NCBI RefSeq assembly: GCF_011064595.1
Contig: NZ_JAALJI010000018.1
Span: 62,001-126,000, forward strand
Source of the DNA: Paludisphaera soli
GTDB taxonomy: Bacteria; Planctomycetota; Planctomycetia; Isosphaerales; Isosphaeraceae
DNA length: 64,000 bases
Reading direction: 5' to 3'
In this document: one piece after another, positions 18,163-28,373 of the stretch
Layout: the number at the start of each line of letters is the position of its first letter
Position numbering within the stretch: the stretch's first letter is position 1
Translations under genes and position numbers: made by a program
The notes under the pieces: model-generated
What the model saw: only the letters and a program-made list of their open reading frames with translations
The model's database searches: none
What the model was told of the DNA's origin: nothing

Positions 18163-21100
18163 CTACCGACCGAGCCGGATCTCGCCCGCGTCGGCGGTCC
18201 GGCCGGGCTCGACCTCGACCTCGCGCTGCGCGGTCCGAAGGGCGTCCTTCCGGCCCGCGAACGGCGCGGCCAGCCCACCCTTCGAGACGATCAGGACGTA
18301 CTTGCACCCGGCGGGCGCCGCGACGGCGAACCGGCCCTCGGCGTCGGCGACGCTCGCGATCGACCGGAAGCCGAAGTTGACGCCCGCGGCGACGATCGCG
18401 TGGACCGCGGCGGCCGAGGCCGGCGAGCCGTCCACGTCGGTCACCTTGCCGACGATCCGGGCCAGCGGCACGAGCTTGACCTCGACGGGGCCCTTCGTGT
18501 CGTCCCCGGGCCGCAGTTCGACGACCGCGCCAAGGCCCTTCCCCTCGTGGCGGAGGGACAGGCTGCGCGTCTCGTCGGGGCGGAGGTGGAGGACCTCGAA
18601 CTCGCTCGCCTCCTGCGTCTCGGACGCCGGCTCCCCCTGCCGGGTCCGGCCGTACATCTCCGCCCCGGTCGCGGGTTCGCCCCGATCGTCGACGACCCGG
18701 ACGCGCACCGACGCCCCGCGCGTCGCCGCAAGCTCGACGACCACGGTCTTCGCGCCCGCCGGCGGGTCGATGGGCTTCATCACGGTGGGCCAGGCCGAGC
18801 TGGGCTGATTCGGGTTGCTGTAGGTGTCGAGCCGACCGCCGGGAGCGAGCTTCCGGGTCGATTCGTCATATCCCTGGCCCTGCATGTGACGCATCGGCGA
18901 AGGCTCCACCGCGCCGACGACGGCGGGCCCGGGAAGGCCGACGATGCGGAACGACCCGTCGGCCCGGGTGCGGTTGAGTTCGCGGAAGTCGCGGCCCTCC
19001 GGGCGCGAGGCGCCCAACTCGGACTCGTCGAACTCCGGAAGCTCGCGCGTGAACGGGTTGGTCCGCAGCGGCAGGTAGTGCACGTCGGCGCCGGCGATGG
19101 GCTCGCCGGTCTCCTCGTCGGTCAGGCGTCCCAGGATCCAGAGGCCCTCGTGCAGCGCCGCGGAGACCTCGATCGGGCCGTCTCCCGGCGCGTCGGGGAT
19201 CGGGATCTCGCGAAACATGTGGGGCGTCGCGGAGGTGGTCGGGGACGAAGGCGCGATCGACGTCGCGGGCATCGCGAGGATCACGTTCCCCTCGCCCGAC
19301 GGCATGCCGACGAGGCGGAACCGGCCGTTGGGCCCGGCCGTCGTCCTCAGGCTGGTGATCGCGACGAAGTTGGAGCCCGCGAAGCGGTAGCTGCGGACCT
19401 CCGCGCCGGGGATCGGAACGCCGGTCGCCGCGTCCGTGACGATCCCCTCGATGGGCCGGCTCGGCGCGGACGTATGCGTGAAGTCCGGGCCGTGGACGAC
19501 GATCGGCTCGGCCCCGTATGGGTTCGAGAAGCCGGGCGCGGGCGTCGGTGGTCCCGGCCGGGTGACGACGTCGATCTCCGCGTAGGCGATCGCGTCGCCC
19601 GCGATCGCCAACCGCACCACTCGCTCCGCCGGGATCCCGTCGATCCGGAACCGGCCGTCGGCGTCGGTGGCGAACCGGCGACCCAGGAGCGCCTTGGCCT
19701 CCCCCGCCTCGGCCAGCAGGCGGCCCGCGATCGACCCGTCCTCCCCCGCCCTCGCCTCTTCGAGCCACGCCGCCAGGTCCCCTTGCTTCGGGGCCCGGAT
19801 CCCCTCGATCGTCGCCATCGCCCCCGCGACCGGCCTCCCTTGGCGGTCGACGATCCGTCCGGTGATCGGGACGGCCCCCGCACCGGCGTCGATCAAAACC
19901 GGCTTCCCCTTGTCGACGTCGAACGTGCCGAAGTCGATCGGCTTGCCGGGCTCGATGACCAGGTCGCGGGTGAGGAAGAAACGCTGGAAACCGTTCGTGA
20001 GCCTGTCCCTGGCGACCCGGAGACCGCTGCCTTGTTCCTGGGCGTTGGCGACGGAGACGTTGTAGGGCCCCCCCACGTCGGCGAGGAATCGGAACCGACC
20101 TTGCTCGTCGATGGGGTTCATCGGCTCGATCAACTCGCCGAAACCGTTCGGGTTGGTGCTGAACGAGACGAGGATCCGCGCCTGGAACGGAGGGCCCTCG
20201 GCCCGGACGAGGCGGCCGGTGATGGGGACCTTCCGACCGACGAGCACCGTACGGTGGGGGGAGTCGGCGGCAATGGTCAGCCTCGCCCCCCGCTGCCCGT
20301 CCGGCGACTGGATCGCGATCTTCCGCACCTCGCCCGGGGAGAGCCCTTCGACCGCTTCCTCGGTCACGCCGTCGGTAGCCGGGGAGCGGGACGGGATCCC
20401 GCTCCTCTCCGGCTGTCGACCGCTCACGATCCGCGCCGACACCGGCGCCCCCGCCTCATCGACGAACTTCAACACGACCGACCGGCCGCGTTCGACCGAG
20501 ACCTCGCAGGCGAAGGTGGTCGCGCCTTCGGGGACGTCGACCGTCTGGTAGCCGTGGAACGCGCGCACCATGCCGAAGTAGTCCCACGGCAGGGTCGTAC
20601 CCTGGCGGCTCTTGCCGACGGCCTCGACCCCGGTCCCGAGCCGGTACGATTCGTCCTCGGCGCGGGCCGCGACGATCCCTCGGCCGGGGATGCCCAGCAC
20701 GCGGAAGGCGCCGGATGCGTCGGTGTGGAACCGCTTGCCGTGCAGCTCGGTCTTCTCGGTGTGCCCGCCGATCGACGGCGGCTCCAGGTAGTCCCCCGCC
20801 CTGGGGTTCGAGATGGCCGGGACGTAGTCGACCGTGGCTGCGACGGCCTTGCCGTCGGCCTTGTCGATCACCTGGCCCGTGATCCAGACGCCGCGGTGCA
20901 GTTCGACGTCGCAGGTCGCCCGGCCGTCGACGTCGGGCTTCGTCTCCACGCCCCGCCGGATGAAGAAAGGCTGTTCGGCCCGGGGATGGACCGACAGCCG
21001 GGGGCCGTCCCCCACGACGCGGGGGACGCCGACGATCCGATAACGGCCCTGCTCGTCGGTCGCGGCCGAGAATCGCGGGGGGATCTGCGGCGACCGTTCC

Positions 21101-24100
21101 GACTCGACCCCGACGACGACGCCGGCGATCGGCTCGCGCGTCCCGGCCTCGCGGACGACCCCCTCGACGATCCAGCCCGGCTCGACGGTTAGGGTGCATG
21201 TCGACCCGTGGATCAGCCGACCCGACAGCCGGTCGACGACCCGGGTCCCGCCGACCTGCCTGGGCTCCTGGGGACGCCTCGGCTCCATGGCCCTCGCGAG
21301 GACGAGGAAGGTCGTCGTTGCGACGTCCGGTCGCGTCACCTCGACGTAGGCCAGCGCGTCGCGGCCGAGGCCCTCGACGCGGAATCGGCCGTCGGCGTCG
21401 GTCGTCAGGCCCTCGGCCCCGATCGCCGCCGCCAGGGGCTCGCCGGGGAGTTGGGATCGGCCGGTCAGCTTCCAGGGCTCGACCGCGTCGGCCGTCGCGC
21501 CCGCCGCGAGCGCCTCGACCGAAGCGATCCGCACCCGCGCCCCCTCGACGGGCTTTCCCTGCGGGTCGACCACCCGGCCGTCGATCGGCTGATCCCCGCC
21601 CGGCAGTCGCGCCTCCCCGTCGCGAGCCAGCGCCGCGCCGAAGCCTCGCGCGGCCGCCAGCACGCTCACCTGCGCGTCCCTCTGCCTCGGGTCGCGGGGG
21701 CCCTCCTCGGCGATCGGCGCGAAGCCGGGGATCTCGTACTTTCCGTCCGCATCCGTCGTGGCGCGATGCACCTCGATCGACTGGGTGGACGCATCCTCCC
21801 GCAATTCCACCGCCCGAGCCTTCGCCGGAAGATACCGCCAGCCGACCACCGCCGCACCGGCGACGGGCCGGCCGTCGGCGTCCAGAACGCGGCCCCGGAT
21901 CGGCTTGGGCTTCGGGGCCTCAGCCCCGGCGACGGCCTCGGCCGGCTTGCCCGTATCGACGTCGAACGTCCCCAGGTCGATCGGCCCGGCCGCGTCGACC
22001 TCCCGATCCCGCACGAGGTCGAAGCCCTCGAAGCCGCCGGGGACCTTCTTCGTGGAATGGCTGCGGCCGCCGTTCGGATTCTCGCGGACGAGGTTCATGG
22101 CGAAGACCCGGATCGGGGCGCCTCGGTAGGCGACGCAGCGGAACCTCCCCTCGGCGTCGATGTCGGACGAGGAGATCGCCATCGACGGCCTGGGCCGGCG
22201 GTCGGGGGCCAGCGCTTCCACCTCCACCTGGCCCTTCGCCGGTCTTCCGTCGGAATGTACCATGCGGCCCGTCACCAGGACGGTCGGGGGCACGACGACG
22301 GTTCGCTCGGGATCGCCTTCGGCGACGGTGAGGATCGCTCCCAGGTTCCTGTCGAAGTTCTGCAGCATGACCGTGCGGACCTCGCCCGGGTCGAGGCCCA
22401 GGATGCGAGCCTCGGCCTGTTCCAGTACGAAACCCTCTTCGTCCAGGCTGTTCGGCAGACGTCCGGAGACGAGCCGAGCGGGTGCCGGCGCGCCGGCCTC
22501 GTCGACGAACCTGAGGAGCACGGAGCCGCCCCGGACGAGCCGGACGTCCCCCACGGACGCCGGAGCGGCGTCGGCGACCTCGACGGCCTTCATCGCGTGG
22601 AACGAGCCGGGGGCGATCCGCAGGTAGGTGGCCAGTCGGTCCACGTCGTTCAGGCGCTCGATCGCCTCGGCGCCGATCCGCACGCGGTAGCCCAGGTCGT
22701 CGGCCTTGACCAGGACCACGCCGCGCCCGGGCATGCCCAGCACGCGGAAGCGGCCCTCGGCGTCGGTGCGGAAGCGCTCGCCGTGCAGCCGCGACGTGAA
22801 GACGGCGCCCGGCGGTGCGGGGAGGTAGTCCGGCGCGTGCGGGTTGTCCTCCATCGGGACGTAGTCCACCCGCGCGGCGACCGGCTTGCCGTCGGCCTGG
22901 TCGAGCGCCCGGCCCTCGATCCAGGCCCCGCGCTTGAGCTTCACGTCGAACGTAGTCGGACCGGCCTCGGGGGCGGGCGGGAGCGCCAGCCGTTCCGCCG
23001 CGAAGTAGGGCCGATCCACGGCCGGGTAGACGAACAGATTGCGAGCCCGGTCGCCCGCGATCGGGATGCCTTCCAGCCGGTAGCGGCCCTCGGCGTCGGT
23101 TCGGCATCCGCTCGCCTCGTCGACCGGGCTCGGCCAGTTGAAGACCGGTTTCGCGGTGACGAACGCGCCGGCGATCGGCGATCCGTCGTCGGCGTCGCGG
23201 ACGAACCCTTCGATCGGCCGCGACGACTCGACGACGAGCGTGCAGGCGGCGCCGTGGATCTCGGTGAACGACCGATCGCCGAGCCGGCCGTCCTGGAAAG
23301 AATGGGTGTTCGGGAGTTCGGCCCGGTCCATCGCCCGGGTCAGTACGAGGGCGTATCGGCTCGCCGCAACGGGCCCGGAGATCGCCAGGATCGCCACGGA
23401 ATCGCGCCCCAACCCTTCGATGCGGAAGCGGCCCTCGGCATCGGTTGACACTTCGGACCCGGACGGCGGCAGGTCGTCCAGGAAGGTCCGGTCGCCGATC
23501 CGCCAGGGTTCGGCCGGGTCGGCCTGCTTCCCCGCCGGCAGGAAGTACACGTTCTGGGGCCGGACCTTCGCGCCGGCGACCGGCCCGCCTTGTGCGTCCA
23601 CCACGCGGCCGTCGATCGGCGGACCGGGCACGCCGAGCCTCACAGTCCCGTCTTCCCCGAGCGTCCCAGGGCCGTGCCCCTTCGCGACGGCGACCAGGCG
23701 CATCGGATACTTCGGATCGGCCGGCGGCGTGTCGAACCCGGCCAGCTCGAAGCGGCCCTCGTCGTCGGTCGTCCCTCGTCGTTCTTCGTACGATCCGAGC
23801 TTCACCCCGCCCGGACCAACGCGCCCCTCCCGCATGCTCCAGGCCGTGACGCCCGCCCCCGCGACGGGACTGCCAGCCTGGTCGACGACCCGGCCCCGGA
23901 TCGGTTCGGTTTTGAAAGTGGGATCGGCGGGGGCGGGTGCCTGGTCGTCCTCGATCGGGGCCGACTCCTCGGCGGCGGGGCGGTCGCCGACGCGGAGGAG
24001 GCCGGCGACGGCGGTGGAGGCCAGGCCGATGGCCAAGACGGTGAGCAGGGCGCGGCGGCCGGCGCGGGTCATGAGCGGGCGGGAGGCGTCGAGGATCCGC

Positions 24101-25119
24101 GCGACGCGGCGGGCCAGCAGCGACCGCGGCGAGACCATGCCGACCATGCCCGGACCCAGCGGCGGCAGGGCCCGGCCGGCCAGGTCGACGAGCAGCTCGG
24201 CGTAGCGGGCGCGGTCGGCGCCGAAGGCCACCACCACGTCGTCGCAGACCTCCTCGGCCGACGACTCCAGGCGTCGCGAGAGCGCCCACAGCAAGGGCTG
24301 GAACCAGAGCGCCGCGACGGCCAGCCGACGCGCCAGGTTCCACCAGGCGTCGCGGCGGGCCAGGTGCGCCAGTTCGTGGACGAAGGCGTCGCGCGGGTCG
24401 TCGGCCCCCTCCGGCAGCAGGATCATCGGCCGTCGCAGGCCGTCCAGGCAGGGACTCGGCAGGAACGGGCTCCGCCGCACCGGGGGGGGCGCCACGCCCA
24501 GCCGGCCGGCGATCTCGTCGCAGGTCGCCTGCAGCTCCGGCTCCACGAGCGCCGCCGTCGCCCGCAGCCCTCGCATCCGAATCTGCTGGACGAGCATCCG
24601 CGCCAGGAGCAACAGCGTCCCGAAGGCCCAGGCCGCCACGCCGGCGGCCGCGGCCCTCGCGATCGTCTCGGGACGGCCGGGCTCCGGTTCCGGCGTCGTC
24701 GGCGCGACGGCCTCGATCGGGGCCTGGGCTTCCCTCGCGGGGGGCGTCCACGACGGCTCGGGCGCGGGCTCGCGCGGGGATTCGTCGAAGGCCGCCCGCA
24801 CCGCGATCGGCTCCGTGCGGGGCGCCGGCTCGGGCTCGATCGCGGCGATCGTCGCCGCCGGCGGCTCGGCCGGCGCGAACTCCGGCAGCCGGATCGCGAT
24901 CCCGTCGAAGCCCATCGCCGCCAGCGCCGCGGAGGCCACGGGGCCGAGCAGGACGGCCGCCAGCGTGGTCCGGTAGACGATCGATTGGAGCGCCGGGCCG
25001 CGGGCCTTCGCCCATCGCCCGGCGGCCAACCCCAGGAGCAGGAGGGCCGACGACTGCGCCAGCCAGGTCAGGCCGAAGCCCCCCGCCGCCAGGGCGGCGC
25101 CCAGGAATGCGTCGCTCAT
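18163..25119 (-). CDS. Giant BlaR1-like M56 metallopeptidase with repeated carboxypeptidase-regulatory-like domains
   Basis: 2318 residues. Residues 1-400 form a BlaR1/MecR1-type membrane peptidase: helices at about 12-34, 50-72 and 157-178, the zinc motif HELAH (248-252), the downstream acidic motif ESSAEEVCDDVV, and helices near 263-281 and 360-380. The rest is outside the membrane and contains about 14 Ig-like carboxypeptidase-regulatory/CnaB-type domains, each starting like IRGRVVDxxGxPVAGAxV. They form three supra-repeats starting near residues 407, 1071 and 1752; the first two end with a GTFDVDxGKP-type sequence. The ATG overlaps the stop of the blaI-like gene. By family, M56 proteins sense an outside signal and trigger cleavage of the partner repressor; ligand and target genes are unknown. 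Ordinary BlaR1 has ~600 residues. Confidence 0.93.
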   Translation of the reverse strand: MSDAFLGAALAAGGFGLTWLAQSSALLLLGLAAGRWAKARGPALQSIVYRTTLAAVLLGPVASAALAAMGFDGIAIRLPEFAPAEPPAATIAAIEPEPAPRTEPIAVRAAFDESPREPAPEPSWTPPAREAQAPIEAVAPTTPEPEPGRPETIARAAAAGVAAWAFGTLLLLARMLVQQIRMRGLRATAALVEPELQATCDEIAGRLGVAPPPVRRSPFLPSPCLDGLRRPMILLPEGADDPRDAFVHELAHLARRDAWWNLARRLAVAALWFQPLLWALSRRLESSAEEVCDDVVVAFGADRARYAELLVDLAGRALPPLGPGMVGMVSPRSLLARRVARILDASRPLMTRAGRRALLTVLAIGLASTAVAGLLRVGDRPAAEESAPIEDDQAPAPADPTFKTEPIRGRVVDQAGSPVAGAGVTAWSMREGRVGPGGVKLGSYEERRGTTDDEGRFELAGFDTPPADPKYPMRLVAVAKGHGPGTLGEDGTVRLGVPGPPIDGRVVDAQGGPVAGAKVRPQNVYFLPAGKQADPAEPWRIGDRTFLDDLPPSGSEVSTDAEGRFRIEGLGRDSVAILAISGPVAASRYALVLTRAMDRAELPNTHSFQDGRLGDRSFTEIHGAACTLVVESSRPIEGFVRDADDGSPIAGAFVTAKPVFNWPSPVDEASGCRTDAEGRYRLEGIPIAGDRARNLFVYPAVDRPYFAAERLALPPAPEAGPTTFDVKLKRGAWIEGRALDQADGKPVAARVDYVPMEDNPHAPDYLPAPPGAVFTSRLHGERFRTDAEGRFRVLGMPGRGVVLVKADDLGYRVRIGAEAIERLNDVDRLATYLRIAPGSFHAMKAVEVADAAPASVGDVRLVRGGSVLLRFVDEAGAPAPARLVSGRLPNSLDEEGFVLEQAEARILGLDPGEVRTVMLQNFDRNLGAILTVAEGDPERTVVVPPTVLVTGRMVHSDGRPAKGQVEVEALAPDRRPRPSMAISSSDIDAEGRFRCVAYRGAPIRVFAMNLVRENPNGGRSHSTKKVPGGFEGFDLVRDREVDAAGPIDLGTFDVDTGKPAEAVAGAEAPKPKPIRGRVLDADGRPVAGAAVVGWRYLPAKARAVELREDASTQSIEVHRATTDADGKYEIPGFAPIAEEGPRDPRQRDAQVSVLAAARGFGAALARDGEARLPGGDQPIDGRVVDPQGKPVEGARVRIASVEALAAGATADAVEPWKLTGRSQLPGEPLAAAIGAEGLTTDADGRFRVEGLGRDALAYVEVTRPDVATTTFLVLARAMEPRRPQEPRQVGGTRVVDRLSGRLIHGSTCTLTVEPGWIVEGVVREAGTREPIAGVVVGVESERSPQIPPRFSAATDEQGRYRIVGVPRVVGDGPRLSVHPRAEQPFFIRRGVETKPDVDGRATCDVELHRGVWITGQVIDKADGKAVAATVDYVPAISNPRAGDYLEPPSIGGHTEKTELHGKRFHTDASGAFRVLGIPGRGIVAARAEDESYRLGTGVEAVGKSRQGTTLPWDYFGMVRAFHGYQTVDVPEGATTFACEVSVERGRSVVLKFVDEAGAPVSARIVSGRQPERSGIPSRSPATDGVTEEAVEGLSPGEVRKIAIQSPDGQRGARLTIAADSPHRTVLVGRKVPITGRLVRAEGPPFQARILVSFSTNPNGFGELIEPMNPIDEQGRFRFLADVGGPYNVSVANAQEQGSGLRVARDRLTNGFQRFFLTRDLVIEPGKPIDFGTFDVDKGKPVLIDAGAGAVPITGRIVDRQGRPVAGAMATIEGIRAPKQGDLAAWLEEARAGEDGSIAGRLLAEAGEAKALLGRRFATDADGRFRIDGIPAERVVRLAIAGDAIAYAEIDVVTRPGPPTPAPGFSNPYGAEPIVVHGPDFTHTSAPSRPIEGIVTDAATGVPIPGAEVRSYRFAGSNFVAITSLRTTAGPNGRFRLVGMPSGEGNVILAMPATSIAPSSPTTSATPHMFREIPIPDAPGDGPIEVSAALHEGLWILGRLTDEETGEPIAGADVHYLPLRTNPFTRELPEFDESELGASRPEGRDFRELNRTRADGSFRIVGLPGPAVVGAVEPSPMRHMQGQGYDESTRKLAPGGRLDTYSNPNQPSSAWPTVMKPIDPPAGAKTVVVELAATRGASVRVRVVDDRGEPATGAEMYGRTRQGEPASETQEASEFEVLHLRPDETRSLSLRHEGKGLGAVVELRPGDDTKGPVEVKLVPLARIVGKVTDVDGSPASAAAVHAIVAAGVNFGFRSIASVADAEGRFAVAAPAGCKYVLIVSKGGLAAPFAGRKDALRTAQREVEVEPGRTADAGEIRLGR

Positions 25120-25508
25120 TTCGCACCCCCTTCCCCGCCCTTGCGGGTCTCGTCGATCAGCTTGCGGAGCGCGTCCAGCTCGGTGCGGGACAGGCCCTCG
25201 TCCTTGATCAGGTGGGCGACCAGGCTGCCGACGTTGCCGCCGAAGACCCGCTCCAGCAGGTCGCGGGTGGCCGTCCGCTTGACGCGGTCCTCCTTGAGCT
25301 TGGCGAAGAAGACGAACGTCCGGCCGTCGGCCTCGTGGCCGGCCGCCCCCTTGGCTTCGAGCTGCCGCAGGAGCGTCTGCACCGTGCTGTGCGCGACGGG
25401 CTCGCGCTCGTTGAGCGCGTCGGTGATCTCCCGGGCGCTGGCCCTGCCCCGGTCCCACAACACCTGCATGATCCGGAACTGCATCCGGCCCAGCTGCGTC
25501 TCGCCCAT
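25116..25508 (-). CDS. BlaI/MecI-family transcriptional repressor
   Basis: 130 residues. The N-terminal winged helix is typical of BlaI/MecI/CopY proteins: GRMQFRIMQVLWDRGRASAR, EPVAHSTVQTLLRQLEAKG and GRTFVFFAKLKEDRV, followed by the dimerisation helices (LLERVFGGNVGSLVAHLI). GGGAGGGA lies 8 bases before the ATG. The stop overlaps the start of the M56 gene, so sensor peptidase and repressor are coupled. It probably represses its own operon through the palindromic repeat just upstream; other targets are unknown. Confidence 0.95.
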   Translation of the reverse strand: MGETQLGRMQFRIMQVLWDRGRASAREITDALNEREPVAHSTVQTLLRQLEAKGAAGHEADGRTFVFFAKLKEDRVKRTATRDLLERVFGGNVGSLVAHLIKDEGLSRTELDALRKLIDETRKGGEGGAK

Positions 25509-25544
25509 GGCGGGTCCCTCCCGGAGCCTCGGTTCGTTGACTGG

Positions 25545-25564
25545 GGTAAATTTACCAGAGTAAA
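25545..25564. promoter_or_regulatory. Candidate operator for the BlaI-type repressor
   Basis: GGTAAATTTACC at 25545-25556 is a perfect 12-base palindrome, and its right half pairs again with GTAAA at 25560-25564 (TTTAC-CAGA-GTAAA). The result is three alternating GTAAA/TTTAC half-sites in 20 bases, AT-rich within GC-rich DNA, 37 bases upstream of the repressor start. BlaI/MecI operators are short palindromes of similar size; binding is inferred. Confidence 0.6.
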
Positions 25565-25620
25565 CGATCCGGTCAAGGGGGCGGCGTTCGGGCGGGGAGG
25601 GTCCGGGGGTTGAGGACGTC

Positions 25621-25650
25621 TTGGCAGGCTCCGTCGGGTGCTGATACGAT
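25621..25650 (+). promoter_or_regulatory. Candidate promoter of the TPR gene
   Basis: TTGGCA and TACGAT are separated by 18 bases, about 95 bases before the ATG of the TPR protein. Prediction by eye. Confidence 0.45.
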
Positions 25651-25744
25651 GGACTGGTAGTCTCGGCGGCGATCCCGCCGGGCTGGGATGAGGACGAGGG
25701 ACCGTCATCCCGACGGGCTCCATCGAGGACGGGGAGAGGTGAAC

Positions 25745-28198
25745 ATGGTCGGGCCGATCCGATGGTCTGCGACGTGTCGGGCGGGCTGGACGGCGGTCGC
25801 GCTGGCGGCCTGGACGGTCGGCCCCGGCGCGGGCCGGGCCCGCGCCCAGGAGGCGAAGCCCGAGGCCGAGGCCCCCGCTCCCAAGGGGGCCGCCCCGGCG
25901 GAGGCCGCCCCCAGGCCGGACGTGACGGAGCTTTACGAACGCCTCGGCGACGACCCGCCGAAGCCCTTCGTGCCCCAGAACCCCCAGACGGTCGAGGACC
26001 GCAAGCGGATCGAGGCCGTTCGGCTCTACACCGCCGCCCGGGCCCTGGAAGACCGCCGGGCCTTCGCCGACGCGGCCGACGTGCTGCAGGAGGCGTACAA
26101 GCTCGACCCCGAATCGACGGCGATCGCCCGCCGCCTGAGCCGGCTCTACGTCGGCCCCCTGGCCCGGCCCGACCTCGCCGTCGAGTTCGGCAAGAAGGCC
26201 CTGACCGCCGAGCCCGGCGACACCGACACGCTCGAGCGCCTATTCCAGTTCCACCTCCAGCGCAACGACCTGCGGGCCTGCGAGACGCTCCTGCAGGAGG
26301 TGCTCGCCAACCCCAAGCTGGAGCCCCACTCGCCGGGCCGGATCGTGGCCTGGTTCGAGCTGGGCCGGCTCTACTCCACCGGCCTGAGCGACCCGGAGAA
26401 GGCGGCCGACGCCTACGCCAAGGTCATGGCCGAGCTGGACGACAAGGAGTCGAACAAGCTCGCCCCGGCCGACGTGGCGCGGATCCTCGGCAACGAACCG
26501 GCCTCGACCTACCGCGACTTCGGCATCGTCTTCCTCGCCGCCAAGCGCGACGACCTGGCCGTCAAGGCGTTCGAGCGCGGGCTGGTCTACGACGATTCCA
26601 ACCCCCAGATCCCCCTGCTCCTGGCCGAGACCTACCTGAAGGCCAACCAGGGGGACAAGGCCCTCGCGCTGGTCGACCGCTACATCAAGCGGCAGCCCCA
26701 GGGCGTCGAGGCTTATGAGCTGCTCGCCAAGGTGCTCAAGGCCCTCAACCAGGAAGACCAGATCACCCCCCGGCTCGAAGAGGCCGCGCAGCGAGACGCC
26801 AAGAACGTGCCGCTGCAATACGTCCTGGCCGACCGCTACCGCGAGACCGGCCAGGTCGACAAGGCCGAGGCGCTCTACAAGGGCCTGCTGGCCAGCCAGC
26901 CGAACCCCCAGACCTACCGCGCCCTGGCCGCGTCGCTGCTCAAGCGGAAGAAGCCCGGCGACCTGCTGAAGGTGTTCTGCGAAGCCATCGGCCGGCCCCA
27001 GGGGTTCGAGGCCGTCATGCCCCAGCTCCAGGCCGTGGCGACCGACGACGCGATGGCCGAGGAGCTGCTCGACGAGGGGATCAAGCTCCTCTCCGCCGAC
27101 CCCCCGGCGCTCCCCCAGGCCCCCGCGTTCACCGTCCTGAGCATCATCGCCAACCCCGACCGCGGCGACCAGAAGGCCCCCCGGCTCGAACGCCTGCTCA
27201 AGCTCCAGCGGCTGATGCTGGAACGCTCGCCCAACCCCAAGATCTACCTCGAAGTCGTCGACACCCAGCGCCGCCTGGAGCGGTTCGGCGACGCGGCCGA
27301 GACCCTGGAGCAGATGCTCGCCAAGTATCCCGGCGAGCGCAAGCCCCGCTACCTGTTCTTCCTGGCGAGCTTCTACCGCAAGACCGACCGCGCCGAGAAG
27401 GCCCTGGAGATCGCCCGCGAGTCCGTCAAGATCGAGCCCACCGACTCCGAGACCCGCGCCCAGGCCGCCAACCTCCTGGCCGAGCTGGGCAAGATCGACG
27501 AGGCGGTGCCGATCTTCGAGAAGCTCATCAAGGATGAGCCCGGCAACCCGATGTACGAGTTCATGCTCGGCGGGCTGCTCACCAAGTACGGCCGCAACGA
27601 CGAGGCCGCCAAGTTCTTCCAGGAGATGCTGACGCGCAACGCCGGCAAGGACGAGATCGCCAAGCTGATCCGCTCCAACCTGTCGATCGTCTACGTCAAC
27701 CAGGGGGACTACGCCAAGGGCGAGGCCGAGCTGGAGACGGTCCTCCAGCAGTTCCCGGAGGACCCCGGCGTCAACAACGACCTGGGCTACCTCTACGCCG
27801 ACCAGGGCAAGAACCTGGAGAAGGCCGAGGCGATGATCCGCAAGGCCCTCAAGGAGGACCCGGACAACTTCGCGTACCTCGACAGCCTGGGCTGGGCGCT
27901 GTTCAAGCAGGGCAAGTACCAGGAGGCCGTCGAGCCACTGGAGAAGGCCGTCGAGCTGCACAAGGAGGCCGAGAAGCGCGGCCTCTCCTCGCCCGACGCC
28001 ACCCTGCCCGACCACCTGGGGGACGTCTACCTGCAGCTCCGCGAGGTCGAGAAGGCCCGGACCTGGTGGCGCGAGGCCGAGCAGGCCGCCGCCCGCAGCG
28101 AGCCCCCGGACAAGCGCCTGGAGGAGATCCGCAAGAAGCTGGCCTCGCTCGACTCCCTCGAACAGGGCCCCATGCCCTCGACGGGCCAGACCCCCTGA
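25745..28198 (+). CDS. Secreted tetratricopeptide repeat protein
   Basis: 817 residues. GGGGAGAGG precedes the ATG. The N-terminus to about residue 38 is a Sec-type signal peptide (ending GAGRARAQE). After an Ala/Pro/Glu-rich linker the protein is a chain of TPR helices with the usual A/G-x-A/L pattern: ALEDRRAFADAADVLQEAYK, DLAVEFGKKALTAEPGDTDT, VDKAEALYKGLLASQPNPQT, AEKALEIARESVKIEPTDSE, DEAVPIFEKLIKDEPGNPMY, GEAELETVLQQFPEDPGVNN and LEKAEAMIRKALKEDPDNFA, ending QEAVEPLEKAVELHKEAEKR. TPR scaffolds mediate protein contacts, here probably in the periplasm. No enzymatic domain and no clear partner gene is visible. Confidence 0.93.
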   Translation: MVGPIRWSATCRAGWTAVALAAWTVGPGAGRARAQEAKPEAEAPAPKGAAPAEAAPRPDVTELYERLGDDPPKPFVPQNPQTVEDRKRIEAVRLYTAARALEDRRAFADAADVLQEAYKLDPESTAIARRLSRLYVGPLARPDLAVEFGKKALTAEPGDTDTLERLFQFHLQRNDLRACETLLQEVLANPKLEPHSPGRIVAWFELGRLYSTGLSDPEKAADAYAKVMAELDDKESNKLAPADVARILGNEPASTYRDFGIVFLAAKRDDLAVKAFERGLVYDDSNPQIPLLLAETYLKANQGDKALALVDRYIKRQPQGVEAYELLAKVLKALNQEDQITPRLEEAAQRDAKNVPLQYVLADRYRETGQVDKAEALYKGLLASQPNPQTYRALAASLLKRKKPGDLLKVFCEAIGRPQGFEAVMPQLQAVATDDAMAEELLDEGIKLLSADPPALPQAPAFTVLSIIANPDRGDQKAPRLERLLKLQRLMLERSPNPKIYLEVVDTQRRLERFGDAAETLEQMLAKYPGERKPRYLFFLASFYRKTDRAEKALEIARESVKIEPTDSETRAQAANLLAELGKIDEAVPIFEKLIKDEPGNPMYEFMLGGLLTKYGRNDEAAKFFQEMLTRNAGKDEIAKLIRSNLSIVYVNQGDYAKGEAELETVLQQFPEDPGVNNDLGYLYADQGKNLEKAEAMIRKALKEDPDNFAYLDSLGWALFKQGKYQEAVEPLEKAVELHKEAEKRGLSSPDATLPDHLGDVYLQLREVEKARTWWREAEQAAARSEPPDKRLEEIRKKLASLDSLEQGPMPSTGQTP

Positions 28199-28373
28199 CC
28201 CGCATCCCCGGGGCCGCGTCCGGTCGACCCGGCCCCCTATAGACCCCCCCCCGGGCCGGCGCTCGAATCGAATCGAGTCGCCGGCCCGTCGTCGTCGACG
28301 CCGACCGAACTTCGACGTGACGCGTGAAGCGAACCGGCCGCGCGGCCGCCCGAGAGAGGAGCCGAGATCCCCG

